Positions 1 through 7,264 of a DNA stretch of 29,018 bases are shown piece after piece. The notes beneath the pieces are model-generated. The model saw only the letters and a list, made by a program, of their open reading frames with translations. It was not told the DNA's origin and did no database searches. Position 1 is the stretch's first letter; each line of letters starts with the position of its first letter. Source of the DNA: an uncultured Clostridia bacterium (GTDB lineage: Bacteria > Bacillota > Clostridia > Peptostreptococcales > Anaerovoracaceae); contig CAKQNZ010000004.1 in assembly GCA_934255435.1 (NCBI GenBank), forward strand, positions 1 to 29,018, read 5' to 3'. Position numbers and translations under genes: made by a program.

Positions 1-39
1 CATATACTATGGTTGATAAAACAATGCAGGAGGAAGAAA

Positions 40-585
40 ATGAATAAGACAGAACGTATCAAAAACTTATGTGAGACAGCGTTATTCATCGCCATCGTAT
101 TTATAGGGGTATTCATCATCAAATTCCCCGGACCTTTCGGTTATGCACACATCGGAGATTCGATGATATTCCTTTCGGTGCTGATGCTTGGCGGAAAGCG
201 TGGAGCAGTAGCAGGCGGCATTGGAGCTGCACTGGCAGACATAGTCAGCGGATATGCTGTATGGGCAGTGCCTACACTTATCTGCAAGGCAGCCATGGCT
301 CTGGTGATGGGAGCTCTGATAAAGCACCATGTATTCGGACTCAAAGGCCGTGCATGCTGGATCGTGGCAGCAGTTGCAGGTGGTATGACACAGGGTATCG
401 GATATGTGATATTCTGGTATTTCATGTTCGGTAAGGCAGCAGCTATCGCAGCTATATCAGGTCTGGCTTTCCAGATGGTGTCAGGAATAATTATCGCATT
501 CGTTATCACAGAAGCATTACAGAAAACTTCGCTCAGAAAATACTTCATATACACTACGAACGGTAAAGGAGTGGAAAAATGTTAG
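40..585 (+). CDS. ECF transporter S component (substrate-binding membrane subunit)
   Basis: A 181-residue, very hydrophobic protein with about five to six membrane segments. It resembles the riboflavin-type S components of energy-coupling-factor vitamin importers (PF07155-like): a Gly/Ala-rich core holds GDSMIF, LGGKRGAVAGGIGAALAD and a GY...P motif, in the order typical of the family. The S component binds the vitamin or precursor in the membrane and docks with a shared EcfAAT energising module, which is not in this window. The ATG at 40 is chosen over an in-frame TTG at 13 because AGGAGG lies at 28-33 with good spacing. The gene overlaps the downstream amidohydrolase by 7 nt, so the two are translationally coupled and the hydrolase probably acts on the imported compound or a precursor. 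The substrate cannot be read from sequence. The upstream end of the operon lies outside the window. Confidence 0.85.
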   Translation: MNKTERIKNLCETALFIAIVFIGVFIIKFPGPFGYAHIGDSMIFLSVLMLGGKRGAVAGGIGAALADIVSGYAVWAVPTLICKAAMALVMGALIKHHVFGLKGRACWIVAAVAGGMTQGIGYVIFWYFMFGKAAAIAAISGLAFQMVSGIIIAFVITEALQKTSLRKYFIYTTNGKGVEKC

Positions 586-1319
586 AAGAAAAAATGAAAA
601 GTTTCAGGAAGATCGACGCACACAGCCATATCGGATATTTCGGAAGCTGGTCTGATGTAGGCATAACTCCTGAAGAGCTGATAAAGCAGATGGATGAATA
701 CAACGTTGAAAAAAGCGTTATATGCACTTTCCCTATGAAAGAAAGCATAGATGCGGTGGATGCTTATCCTGACAGACTTGTAGGTGCTGCATGGGTGAAT
801 CCTTACGATCCTGATGCTGTAGCGCAGATACATGATGCAGTCGAGAACCATGGATTCAAGGCTATCAAGCTGCATCCGCTGTCACATGGATATCTCGCTA
901 ACGACGAATGTGTGTTCCCTGTCGCAGAGGCAGCCAGAGAGCTGGATATACCTCTCATGATACATACAGGACATCCGCCTTTCTCACTTCCGTGGAGCGT
1001 GGCACAGCTGGCAGACATATATCCCGATGTGAAGATGGTGATGATACACATGGGTCACGGCAACGGCATGTTCATACAGTCGGCTATAGATATGGCAAAG
1101 AAATATCCGAATCTGTATCTTGAAACTTCCGGTATGCCTATGCATACGAAGATAAAGGAAGCCTATGAGGATGTAGGAAGCGATCGTATAATGTGGGGAC
1201 TGGACGCACCTTTCCATCACCCTGCTGTAGAAATGCTCAAGCCTGTTGTAAGTGGTCTTACAGACAGACAGCTGGAGGATGTGTTCTACAACAATGTGAA
1301 AAAGCTGCTGAAGCTGTAA
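579..1319 (+). CDS. Amidohydrolase-2 family metal-dependent hydrolase
   Basis: A 246-residue TIM-barrel hydrolase of the amidohydrolase_2 type (PF04909-like). Visible metal-site motifs are DAHSHIG near the N terminus (HxH pair, residues about 14-18), a His in LMIHTGHPP, a His pair in MIHMGHGNG, and a C-terminal Asp in MWGLDAPFHHP, the order expected for a one- or two-metal centre. No signal peptide is seen, so it is cytoplasmic. The ATG at 579 overlaps the stop of the ECF S-component gene and follows AAGGAG; an in-frame ATG at 594 is less well placed. Relatives include decarboxylases and hydrolases of small cyclic or carboxylate compounds. Coupling to a vitamin-type importer suggests processing of the imported substrate, but that is inference. 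It is the last gene before a strong hairpin terminator. Confidence 0.85.
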   Translation: MLEEKMKSFRKIDAHSHIGYFGSWSDVGITPEELIKQMDEYNVEKSVICTFPMKESIDAVDAYPDRLVGAAWVNPYDPDAVAQIHDAVENHGFKAIKLHPLSHGYLANDECVFPVAEAARELDIPLMIHTGHPPFSLPWSVAQLADIYPDVKMVMIHMGHGNGMFIQSAIDMAKKYPNLYLETSGMPMHTKIKEAYEDVGSDRIMWGLDAPFHHPAVEMLKPVVSGLTDRQLEDVFYNNVKKLLKL

Positions 1320-1346
1320 TATATGCAGCACGGTACAATATATCAG

Positions 1347-1406
1347 AAACTGCCGTATCCCGGGAAGTGATATGATCCCGGAACACGGCAGTTTTTCAGT
1401 TTTTTG
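1347..1406 (+). terminator. Intrinsic terminator after the amidohydrolase gene
   Basis: AAACTGCCGT at 1347-1356 pairs with ACGGCAGTTT at 1385-1394, and the inner ATCCCGG repeats extend the stem with few mismatches. A T-rich tract follows on the plus strand (1391-1406). It separates the ECF/amidohydrolase operon from the convergent YeiH gene. The minus-strand side lacks a clear T run. Confidence 0.85.
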
Positions 1407-1444
1407 GCTTGTGTTATCGTATAAATCCGTATTGCGCACTTTCT

Positions 1445-2500
1445 TTATATAAGACCAAGCAGATGCTGCACCAGCAGGCTCACAAGTGTTATGCCTGCCC
1501 AGCAGCAGAATCCCAGAAACAGCGGTTTGCTGCCTGTTTTTATAAGTTTCACGATATTGCTGTTGAGACCAATGGCGGCCATCGCCATGACGATCATGAA
1601 CTTGCTCAGTTCTTTCAGCGGTGCGAAAACTCCTGAAGATACTCCCATGCTGACCGCTATCGTGGTTATCACCGATGCGATGATGAAGTACAGGATAAAC
1701 ATAGGGAAAGATCTTTTCAGGCTGAAGCCGGACTGCTTTGTCCCGCTGCCGGAAGCTGCGGTGTCACGGCTGCGTACATGGGACTGCCACAGAGCCAGGA
1801 TCAGTGTTATCGGTATTATCGCCAGTGTCCTGGTGAGCTTGACTGTGACTGCCTTGTCCAGTGTCTGAGTCCCAAGAGAGTACATACTGTCCCAGGTGGA
1901 GGCAGCAGCTGTTACAGAGGATGTGTCGTTGACTGCAGTACCTGCGAATATGCCGAAAGTCTCTCCTGATGTCGTGTCAAACCCGATGAGAGCTCCAAGG
2001 GCAGGGAATATCAGTGCAGCGATAACGTTGAAGAAGAATATGACTGATATAGCCTGTGCTACTTCATCGTCATCAGCGTCGATGACAGGTGCAGTGGCAG
2101 CTATGGCAGACCCTCCGCATATGGACGACCCTACGCCCACCAGAGTGGATATGCGTCCGGGTATGTGCATGACTTTGCAGAGCATGAAAGATATCACAAG
2201 AGATGTAGTGATAGTACTGATGATGACAGGCAGCGACTGTTTTCCTGTAACGATTATCACCGACAGGTCGAGGCCGAAACCCAGCAGCACTACAGCGCTC
2301 TGAAGTATCTTCTTTGATGTGAAAGCTATGCCGGGCTGGAATCTGCCTTTGTCTTTCAGCAGCAGCGTTATTACCATGCCTGCGATTATAGCGATGACCG
2401 GCCCTCCGATCACAGGAAAAAGCTTTCCCAGCAGGAATGACGGGACTGCTATAGCAAGGCACAGCAGCAGACCGAAGCCTTTTTCTTTGATGAATGTCAT
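1445..2500 (-). CDS. YeiH-family putative sulfate exporter / membrane transporter
   Basis: A 351-residue polytopic membrane protein of the YeiH/UPF0324 family (PF03601-like), about ten membrane segments. Family-like stretches are the N-terminal [17 protein letters not shown], the [18 protein letters not shown] loop, and the conserved [13 protein letters not shown] segment, all intact. The family is annotated as putative sulfate or sulfur-compound exporter; substrate evidence is weak. The start is placed at 2500 (MTFIKEK). An in-frame ATG at 2560 would add 20 residues translated from a promoter-like sequence. GAAAGGA lies about 13 nt upstream of the chosen ATG, a slightly long spacing. The gene stands alone on the minus strand between two plus-strand units. 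Its promoter carries a near-perfect palindrome (2531-2552), so it is probably under a dedicated repressor or LysR-type regulator. No regulator gene is adjacent. Confidence 0.85.
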   Translation of the reverse strand: MTFIKEKGFGLLLCLAIAVPSFLLGKLFPVIGGPVIAIIAGMVITLLLKDKGRFQPGIAFTSKKILQSAVVLLGFGLDLSVIIVTGKQSLPVIISTITTSLVISFMLCKVMHIPGRISTLVGVGSSICGGSAIAATAPVIDADDDEVAQAISVIFFFNVIAALIFPALGALIGFDTTSGETFGIFAGTAVNDTSSVTAAASTWDSMYSLGTQTLDKAVTVKLTRTLAIIPITLILALWQSHVRSRDTAASGSGTKQSGFSLKRSFPMFILYFIIASVITTIAVSMGVSSGVFAPLKELSKFMIVMAMAAIGLNSNIVKLIKTGSKPLFLGFCCWAGITLVSLLVQHLLGLI

Positions 2501-2530
2501 GATATATGATATGTCCTTTCGTAAGATTTT

Positions 2531-2574
2531 GTATAGTATATGAATACTATACCCCAGCATCCCCGGAATGTGAA
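2531..2574 (-). promoter_or_regulatory. Promoter and palindromic operator of the YeiH-family gene
   Basis: Read on the minus strand, TTCACA (2574-2569), a 17-bp spacer and TATAGT (2551-2546) form a plausible sigma-A promoter, with transcription expected near 2539. A perfect 9-bp inverted repeat GTATAGTAT-N4-ATACTATAC (2531-2552) covers the -10 box and start site, as expected for a repressor operator. Confidence 0.6.
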
Positions 2575-2656
2575 TAGCTGCTGAAAAAGACTATAAGTTC
2601 AGAAAATTGATATTAAAGACATTTTTATAATATGAGGCAGTATTCAAAGGTACATA

Positions 2657-2685
2657 TACTGTCTCTTTCATGTATATGGTATAAT
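2657..2685 (+). promoter_or_regulatory. Possible promoter of the AEC transporter gene
   Basis: TATAAT at 2680-2685 is a perfect -10 box. The -35 region at the right distance (TACTGT, 2657-2662) is poor. It lies about 50 bp upstream of the GTG start. The rest of 2501-2738 holds only the YeiH promoter region and no gene. Confidence 0.4.
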
Positions 2686-2738
2686 CATTACTGTCAGACA
2701 GGAAAAGTCAAACAGGAAGGAAAAGAGGTCAAGGATCT

Positions 2739-3680
2739 GTGTCAGAGAATTTTTTGATATGTATAAAAGCTGTAGCACCTATGTTTATCATGATATCAGT
2801 AGGGTGTCTTGTGCGGCTTTCCGGGATGGTGAACGATGATGAGCTGAACAAGTTCAACAAGATGGTGTTCCACACACTGTTTCCGATGCTTATGTTCTCG
2901 AACATATATCATGCGGATATCAGGGAGATAGTAGATATACGGCTGATAATATTCGCAGTTGCTGCAGTATTTGCAGTGTACTTCACAGGAATGGCGATAG
3001 CTGTGAAGACGGAAAAAAGCAGCAGGAGCCGTGGCGCTCTGATACAGGCGATATACAGAAGCAATTTCGTAATAATGGGTCTGCCGATAGCGACGAATAT
3101 ATACGGACATTCCAATGTGGGAGTCACGGCGGTGATGGTCGCCATAATCGTCCCGATATTCAATATACTGGCTGTCATAACCCTGGAGACATACAAAGGG
3201 TCTGCAGTGAATCCTCGCAAGATAGTCATGGGCATAGTCACGAATCCGCTGATAATCGGTATATTCACAGGCCTGGTATTTTCTCTGCTGAGCATACCGC
3301 TTCCGGGGATACTGGAAGATACGGTGAGTGAGATCTCGGCAGCAGCAAACCCGATGGCGCTGATAATCCTGGGAGCTTCCTTCAGGACAGGCGGCGTCAG
3401 GGAATGCAGGAAGAATCTGATAACAGCGGTGCTCATGCGACTGGTCATAGTGCCGGGCATCGTTCTGACTGTGGCAATGCTCCTTGGTATAAAAGATATA
3501 GCTTTCGTCACACTTGTAAGTATATTCGCAGCGCCGTGCGCCATATCATCATTCACCATGGCTCTTGAAATGAAAAGTGATGCGAATCTGGCAGGAAATG
3601 CAGTCATATTCACTTCGGCGTTATCCTGTTTCACCATGTTCGGATGGCTGCTGATTTTCAAAAGTCTGGGTGTGTTCTGA
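2739..3680 (+). CDS. AEC (auxin efflux carrier) family transporter
   Basis: A 313-residue membrane protein with about ten hydrophobic segments, matching the AEC/malonate-permease family (PF03547-like) in length and pattern. The N terminus reads AVAPMFIMISVGCLVR followed by NKFNKMVFHTLFPMLMFSNI. The central part has NFVIMGLPIATNIYG, and the C-terminal half contains LIILGASF and APCAISSFTMA, typical of the second five-helix repeat. Such proteins move organic anions or related solutes; the substrate is unknown here. The start is GTG at 2739, preceded by AAGAGG/AAGG sequences; no better ATG fits the N-terminal family alignment. The gene is monocistronic: the next transcript starts from its own promoter at 3684. 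Confidence 0.85.
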   Translation: MSENFLICIKAVAPMFIMISVGCLVRLSGMVNDDELNKFNKMVFHTLFPMLMFSNIYHADIREIVDIRLIIFAVAAVFAVYFTGMAIAVKTEKSSRSRGALIQAIYRSNFVIMGLPIATNIYGHSNVGVTAVMVAIIVPIFNILAVITLETYKGSAVNPRKIVMGIVTNPLIIGIFTGLVFSLLSIPLPGILEDTVSEISAAANPMALIILGASFRTGGVRECRKNLITAVLMRLVIVPGIVLTVAMLLGIKDIAFVTLVSIFAAPCAISSFTMALEMKSDANLAGNAVIFTSALSCFTMFGWLLIFKSLGVF

Positions 3681-3683
3681 TGT

Positions 3684-3712
3684 TTGACAAATGAAAATAT
3701 CTGTGATAGCAT
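3684..3712 (+). promoter_or_regulatory. Promoter of the cobalamin-riboswitch transcript
   Basis: TTGACA (3684-3689), a 17-bp spacer and TAGCAT (3707-3712) with an extended TGA just before the -10. It starts within a few bases of the AEC stop codon and sits about 30 bp before the riboswitch aptamer. Confidence 0.7.
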
Positions 3713-3737
3713 AAATCGACAAATGAATCACTTCCAT

Positions 3738-3915
3738 GTCCGCTCTGAGATCAGAGCAGCTAAGAGGGAATCCGGTGAGAATCCGGAGCGGACCCGCCAC
3801 TGTGATCCAGGAGTTTCCGGCAGTGCCTCAGGGCAGCCACTGAGAGATCGGGAAGGCAGTCGGGAATGAAGACAGGTAAGTCAGGAGACCTGCATGAGAA
3901 GTATGCCGGACCACG
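3738..3915 (+). promoter_or_regulatory. Cobalamin (B12) riboswitch aptamer
   Basis: Hallmark conserved blocks of the cobalamin riboswitch appear in order: a hairpin GCTCTGA/TCAGAGC, AGAGGGAATCCGGTGAGAAT, CCGGAGCGGACCCGCCACTG, GGGAAGGC near 3850, and the B12 box AAGTCAGGAGACCTGC at 3878-3893. These strings are highly specific to the family. It lies between a near-consensus promoter and a hairpin terminator, so it is an OFF-type switch acting on transcription of the small Cys-rich gene at 4008. Confidence 0.95.
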
Positions 3916-3965
3916 GGTCAAATGGTCTGACGGTAATAATATGATAAATATGTTCAGGAATACGG

Positions 3966-3991
3966 ACTGTACTTTATGGTGCAGTTTTTTT
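3966..3991 (+). terminator. Riboswitch-controlled intrinsic terminator
   Basis: ACTGTAC (3966-3972) pairs with GTGCAGT (3979-3985, one G-U pair) over a 6-nt loop and is followed by a run of seven T (3985-3991). It sits after the B12 aptamer and before the ribosome binding site of the next gene, so it is the likely expression platform. Confidence 0.8.
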
Positions 3992-4007
3992 GTGTGGAGG
4001 TATAAAA

Positions 4008-4280
4008 ATGAAAAACAGCTACAGATTTTTCAGCAACAAAGAATGTGAATATTTTCCATGTCATCAGGTGTCAGATCCGGACAAGTTCAACTGTCTGTTC
4101 TGCTACTGTCCGCTGTATGCGCTTGGTGACAGCTGCGGCGGCAATTTCACATACATAGGAGTAGATGAAAAGATAAAGGACTGCAGCGGATGTCTTCTGG
4201 CTCACAGCGAGAATGCCCATGATCATATCACCAGCAAGTTCATGGAATTAGCAGAGCTGGCAGCAAAGAACAAGAAATAG
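4008..4280 (+). CDS. Small Cys-rich metal-binding domain protein, B12-regulated
   Basis: A 90-residue protein consisting of one Cys-rich small domain (PF04071-like). Cysteines and histidines are arranged as CEYFPCHQV, then CLFCYCPLY, then CGGNFTY, and finally DCSGCLLAH near residue 70, suggesting one or more bound metal ions. As known from the family, this domain is also found fused to cobalamin-pathway enzymes such as threonine-phosphate decarboxylase (CobD) in clostridia. Here it is free-standing and the only gene directly under a B12 riboswitch, which supports a role in cobalamin or cobalt metabolism; the exact activity is unknown. GGAGG precedes the ATG at 4008 by 7 nt. It converges with a LysR-gene remnant that ends 8 nt away. 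Confidence 0.85.
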   Translation: MKNSYRFFSNKECEYFPCHQVSDPDKFNCLFCYCPLYALGDSCGGNFTYIGVDEKIKDCSGCLLAHSENAHDHITSKFMELAELAAKNKK

Positions 4281-4288
4281 ACCTGAGG

Positions 4289-4690
4289 TCATAGCTCTTT
4301 CAGATATACGTCAGGTTCCTCTGAAAGGAACTTTATGAACGTCTTTGTGAGTATGGAAACACGGTTCATGGGCAGAGAGGCTATACCTATTGTACGGAAG
4401 CATGGCGGATCCAGTGGCCGGACTTCGAAGTCGAAGTTGAAGTTTCGGACGATGAGCTCAGGCATTATAGTGATGCCGAACCCGTGGACTGCCATAGACA
4501 TTACGGAGAAATCGTCATTGAGCATATAGCCTGTGTTTATTTTCCCGGGGATTTTATCCAGGACAGCCATAATATCATTATCGGAACCCTTTATCGGCAT
4601 GATGAGGGGCTCTTTTTTTACTTCCGCAAGAGTGAGTTTTTCTTTGGCTGTGAAAGGGTGGTCCTTTGACATGAACACCAGCATCGCGAT
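4289..4690 (-). pseudogene. 3' fragment of a LysR-family regulator gene
   Basis: The minus strand encodes about 130 residues matching the second half of a LysR substrate-binding domain: MSKDHPFTAKEKLTL, then EPLIMPIKGSD, then MAVHGFGITIMPELIV, and a C-terminal TKTFIKFLSEE. The N-terminal winged-helix DNA-binding domain and first part of the effector domain are absent; a complete family member has about 290-300 residues. The open frame continues to about 4789, but the extra part is antisense to EutH-like coding sequence on the other strand and shows no LysR similarity. The junction lies near 4685-4695. With no helix-turn-helix it cannot act as a normal regulator. Confidence 0.75.
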
Positions 4691-4934
4691 AAAGGGTTTC
4701 ATAGTAGGTATAGTTGTGATACCGATAGGGTTCATAACAGCTGCGCTGATGCTCCGGATAAGCTTTGCAGATTTTGCAGCGGAGTTCATACCAGTGCTGC
4801 TGATCTGTCTGATTCTGGGTCTGGGTATGATAAAGGCTCAGCGCAGGACTGTCAGGATCGTGGGAGGCTTCGCCAGGCTGATACAGATACTGATATATAG
4901 ACGTGATATCAGAAACGATATCTTGGAGGTGTAA
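4686..4934 (+). pseudogene. Internal fragment of an EutH-like ethanolamine permease gene
   Basis: A plus-strand frame reads GFIVGIVVIPIGFITAAL, then FIPVLLICLILGLGMIKA, then a tail with GGFARLIQILI. This follows, in order and spacing, the central part of EutH (in E. coli EutH: a VLAGIVTIPIG-like segment, then a MIPVIIVAILVALGL-like segment, then FQIFAKFLVALI). Only about 70 of roughly 360-400 residues remain, with no N terminus, and homology stops near 4896 before an unrelated tail and a TAA at 4932. It abuts the LysR remnant head-to-head. EutH imports ethanolamine, whose catabolic lyase needs B12, which fits the B12 riboswitch nearby. The identification was made by eye from remembered family sequence. 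Confidence 0.6.
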
Positions 4935-4936
4935 AA

Positions 4937-5608
4937 ATGAAAAAATCCGCAGGAAGAAGCCTTGAAGGATACAAAGTAAGAATAACAGACAAGGATGAAC
5001 TGATAAACAGGATAATCGATGCAGAATGGGTCATGTTCGATGAGGTGGACAATATAGGCGGCAGAGCAGGCTGTCAGGACGACGGCAGGACTTTTTACAT
5101 AATGCGGTATTCGAACCACTGCTGTCTTTCCGAAAGAACACTTGCAAGTTACTACGACGATCTGACAGATGCCGCAGCAGCAGGCAGGAACCTCATATCG
5201 GAAAAGTACGCATACATGATGGAGTTCACCGACCCTGAGTATTTCAGAACGGAGCTTGAACCGGTACTGCCGCAGATAACAGCATCGAAACAGCGTCTTG
5301 TGGATGCGATAGTGGATATAACGGTGGACAGTGAACTGAGATTTGCGAAAAAATATCCGTATTTCAGCAGAGGCAGCAGACCCACTGAGGATGACAGCGC
5401 AGGGATCACATCTGTAAAGTCGTATGCAGCAGGAGAATACAAAACGTATTCAGAAAAAACTCTCGAAGCATACCTGGAAGATCTCAGAGCTATGCTCGAT
5501 GAAGGTACAGAACCATCTTTTGCAGCCCACGACAGGATGGTGAGGTTTTACGGATATGATGGCATAGACGATGCCGAGCAGCAGATGAAGGACAGACACA
5601 GCAGATAA
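4937..5608 (+). CDS. DUF4125 family protein
   Basis: A 223-residue soluble protein without signal peptide or membrane segments. It shows the DUF4125 pattern: AEWVMFDEVDNIGGRAGCQDD near residues 29-49, FYIMRYSNHC shortly after, and GRNLISEKYAYMMEFTDPEY around residues 82-101. The function of this family is not known; the conserved Cys and acidic residues could form a binding site, but that is only inference. GGAGG at 4925-4929 sits before the ATG at 4937, inside the end of the EutH remnant, so this gene has retained its own translation signal beside a rearranged region. No clear promoter was seen directly upstream. A hairpin terminator follows at 5621. Confidence 0.75.
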   Translation: MKKSAGRSLEGYKVRITDKDELINRIIDAEWVMFDEVDNIGGRAGCQDDGRTFYIMRYSNHCCLSERTLASYYDDLTDAAAAGRNLISEKYAYMMEFTDPEYFRTELEPVLPQITASKQRLVDAIVDITVDSELRFAKKYPYFSRGSRPTEDDSAGITSVKSYAAGEYKTYSEKTLEAYLEDLRAMLDEGTEPSFAAHDRMVRFYGYDGIDDAEQQMKDRHSR

Positions 5609-5620
5609 GACTGAAATATG

Positions 5621-5657
5621 AAAAGGCGTGCGGATCATATAAAGGCACGTCTTTTTT
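5621..5657 (+). terminator. Intrinsic terminator after the DUF4125 gene
   Basis: AAAAGGCGTGC (5621-5631) pairs with GCACGTCTTTT (5645-5655) as an 11-bp stem with one G-U pair, followed by Ts to 5657. Confidence 0.85.
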
Positions 5658-5683
5658 GATGCAGAGGATACCTTTTACGCTGA

Positions 5684-5712
5684 TTGAAAAGACAAGGCTG
5701 CTTTGATATAAT
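5684..5712 (+). promoter_or_regulatory. Sigma-A promoter upstream of the first MATE gene
   Basis: TTGAAA (5684-5689), a 17-bp spacer and TATAAT (5707-5712) with extended TGA before the -10. The start site is expected near 5719, essentially at the ATG of a 28-codon ORF (5720). Confidence 0.8.
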
Positions 5713-5719
5713 AGACGCA

Positions 5720-5806
5720 ATGGATCAGAAGCAGGAGATCTGGTATATGGTATATATGGAAGGGATTATAACTGGAGAAGACAACGAAGGAGAACGAAAC
5801 AAATAA
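5720..5806 (+). other. Possible leaderless 28-codon upstream ORF before MATE
   Basis: An ORF begins MDQKQEIWYMVYMEG and ends in GEDNEGERNK, with its TAA at 5804-5806 immediately adjacent to the MATE ATG at 5807 and in the same frame. No Shine-Dalgarno sequence precedes it; the predicted transcription start falls at its ATG, so it would be leaderless. Translation through it would place terminating ribosomes exactly on the MATE start. It may equally be chance. Confidence 0.25.
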
Positions 5807-7141
5807 ATGGAACGGAATCTGACATCTGGGAGTGTGCTAAGTAATATACTGTATTTTTCGCTGCCTTATCTGCTGTCGTATTTTCTGCAGACTCTTTACG
5901 GTATGGCGGATCTGTTCATAATAGGGCAGTTCGACGGAGTCGCAGGAACAACGGCGGTTTCCATAGGCAGTCAGATCATGCATATGCTGACGGTGATGAT
6001 CGTTGGGCTTGCAATGGGTGCGACTGTGAATATCGGACACGCTGTGGGAGCAGGAGACAGAAAGAAAGCCTCACTTGTCATAGGTAACACGGCTACTCTT
6101 TTCATGGCAGTATCAATACCCCTGACGGTACTGCTGATATGCCTTGTGAAGCCGGTGGTCATGGTGATGTCGACTCCCGCTGAGGCGGTTTCCGGGACTG
6201 CAGCATATCTTACGATATGTTTTGCAGGTATACCGTTCATAACAGCATACAACGTCATCAGCTCGATATTCAGAGGTCTTGGGGATTCCAAGAGCCCGAT
6301 GTACTTCATAGCTGTGGCGTGTGCTGCAAATATAATACTGGATCTTGTTTTCATGGGCGTCATGGATATGGGCCCGGCAGGTGCGGCGCTGGGTACGACG
6401 CTTTCGCAGACAATAAGCGTGGCTGTAGCACTGACAGCTATCGTGAAGCGCAGGCTCATATCGACAAGCAGAAGCGATTTCAGACCGTGCAGGGAGCATG
6501 TGCGCCGGATACTCAACATAGGCGTGCCGGTGGCTCTCCAGGACGGATTCATCCAGATAGCTTTCATAGTGATAACGATAATAGCAAACCAGAGAGGTCT
6601 CAATGATGCAGCTGCCGTAGGCATCGTGGAAAAGATAATAGGCTTCATATTCCTGGTGCCGTCCTCCATGCTGTCCACAGTATCGGCGGTGTGTGCCCAG
6701 AATATAGGAGCAGGCAAATACGAACGTGCTGCAAAGACTCTGAGATATGCCATCTTCATAGCTGCTGGGTTCGGACTGGTAGTGTCTGTGCTGATACAGT
6801 TCATTGCAGAGCCGGTGGTGGGCCTGTTCTCTTCGGACGCAGCGGTCATAACCATGGGAGGCCAGTATTTCAGAGGATATATAGCTGACTGTATGTTCGC
6901 AGGGATACACTTCTGCTTCAGCGGATACTTCTGTGCATATGGAAAATCAGGGATATCATTCCTGCATAATTTCCTGTCGGTGCTGCTGGCACGTGTTCCG
7001 GGAGCGTATTTTGCATCTAAGATGTTCGCAGATACGCTGTTGCCTATGGGGCTTGCAGCGGTGGCAGGCTCCATACTGTCAGTGATCATATGCACCATTG
7101 CTTTCATATGGCTGAGAAAAAGAGAACCGGAGCCGGTATAG
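5807..7141 (+). CDS. MATE family efflux transporter
   Basis: A 444-residue protein with about 12 membrane segments in two homologous halves, the usual MATE length. Family-like features are the N-terminal LFFSLP-type helix (ILYFSLPYLLSYFLQTLY), a MADLFIIGQFDG loop, GLAMGATVNIGHAVGAGDRKKA after helix 2, and ISSIFRGLGDSKSP after helix 4. In the second half are GVPVALQDG and SAVCAQNIGAGKYERA, the mirrored Gly-rich loop. MATE proteins export cationic drugs or metabolites using Na+ or H+ gradients. AAGGAG lies at 5787-5792, a rather long 14 nt from the ATG. The specific substrate is unknown. It is expressed from its own promoter at 5684, and no regulator gene is adjacent. Confidence 0.9.
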   Translation: MERNLTSGSVLSNILYFSLPYLLSYFLQTLYGMADLFIIGQFDGVAGTTAVSIGSQIMHMLTVMIVGLAMGATVNIGHAVGAGDRKKASLVIGNTATLFMAVSIPLTVLLICLVKPVVMVMSTPAEAVSGTAAYLTICFAGIPFITAYNVISSIFRGLGDSKSPMYFIAVACAANIILDLVFMGVMDMGPAGAALGTTLSQTISVAVALTAIVKRRLISTSRSDFRPCREHVRRILNIGVPVALQDGFIQIAFIVITIIANQRGLNDAAAVGIVEKIIGFIFLVPSSMLSTVSAVCAQNIGAGKYERAAKTLRYAIFIAAGFGLVVSVLIQFIAEPVVGLFSSDAAVITMGGQYFRGYIADCMFAGIHFCFSGYFCAYGKSGISFLHNFLSVLLARVPGAYFASKMFADTLLPMGLAAVAGSILSVIICTIAFIWLRKREPEPV

Positions 7142-7264
7142 CAGGTAAGTATACAGGAACAGTGCGAAGCTTTATAAATGATGATACGGCAGGAATGGAA
7201 AATAATATAGTCATATATATGATAGCAACTGCTGAGACAGATCTGAATGATATGAGGAAAGAAT

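Noticed and set aside
2909..3712. A 267-residue minus-strand ORF opposite the AEC gene
   Set aside because: Shadow of the AEC coding frame, with no recognisable domain or start signal.
4289..4789. An intact 166-residue minus-strand protein
   Set aside because: Only the C-terminal part is LysR-like; the N-terminal part is antisense to EutH-like coding sequence, and no DNA-binding domain exists.
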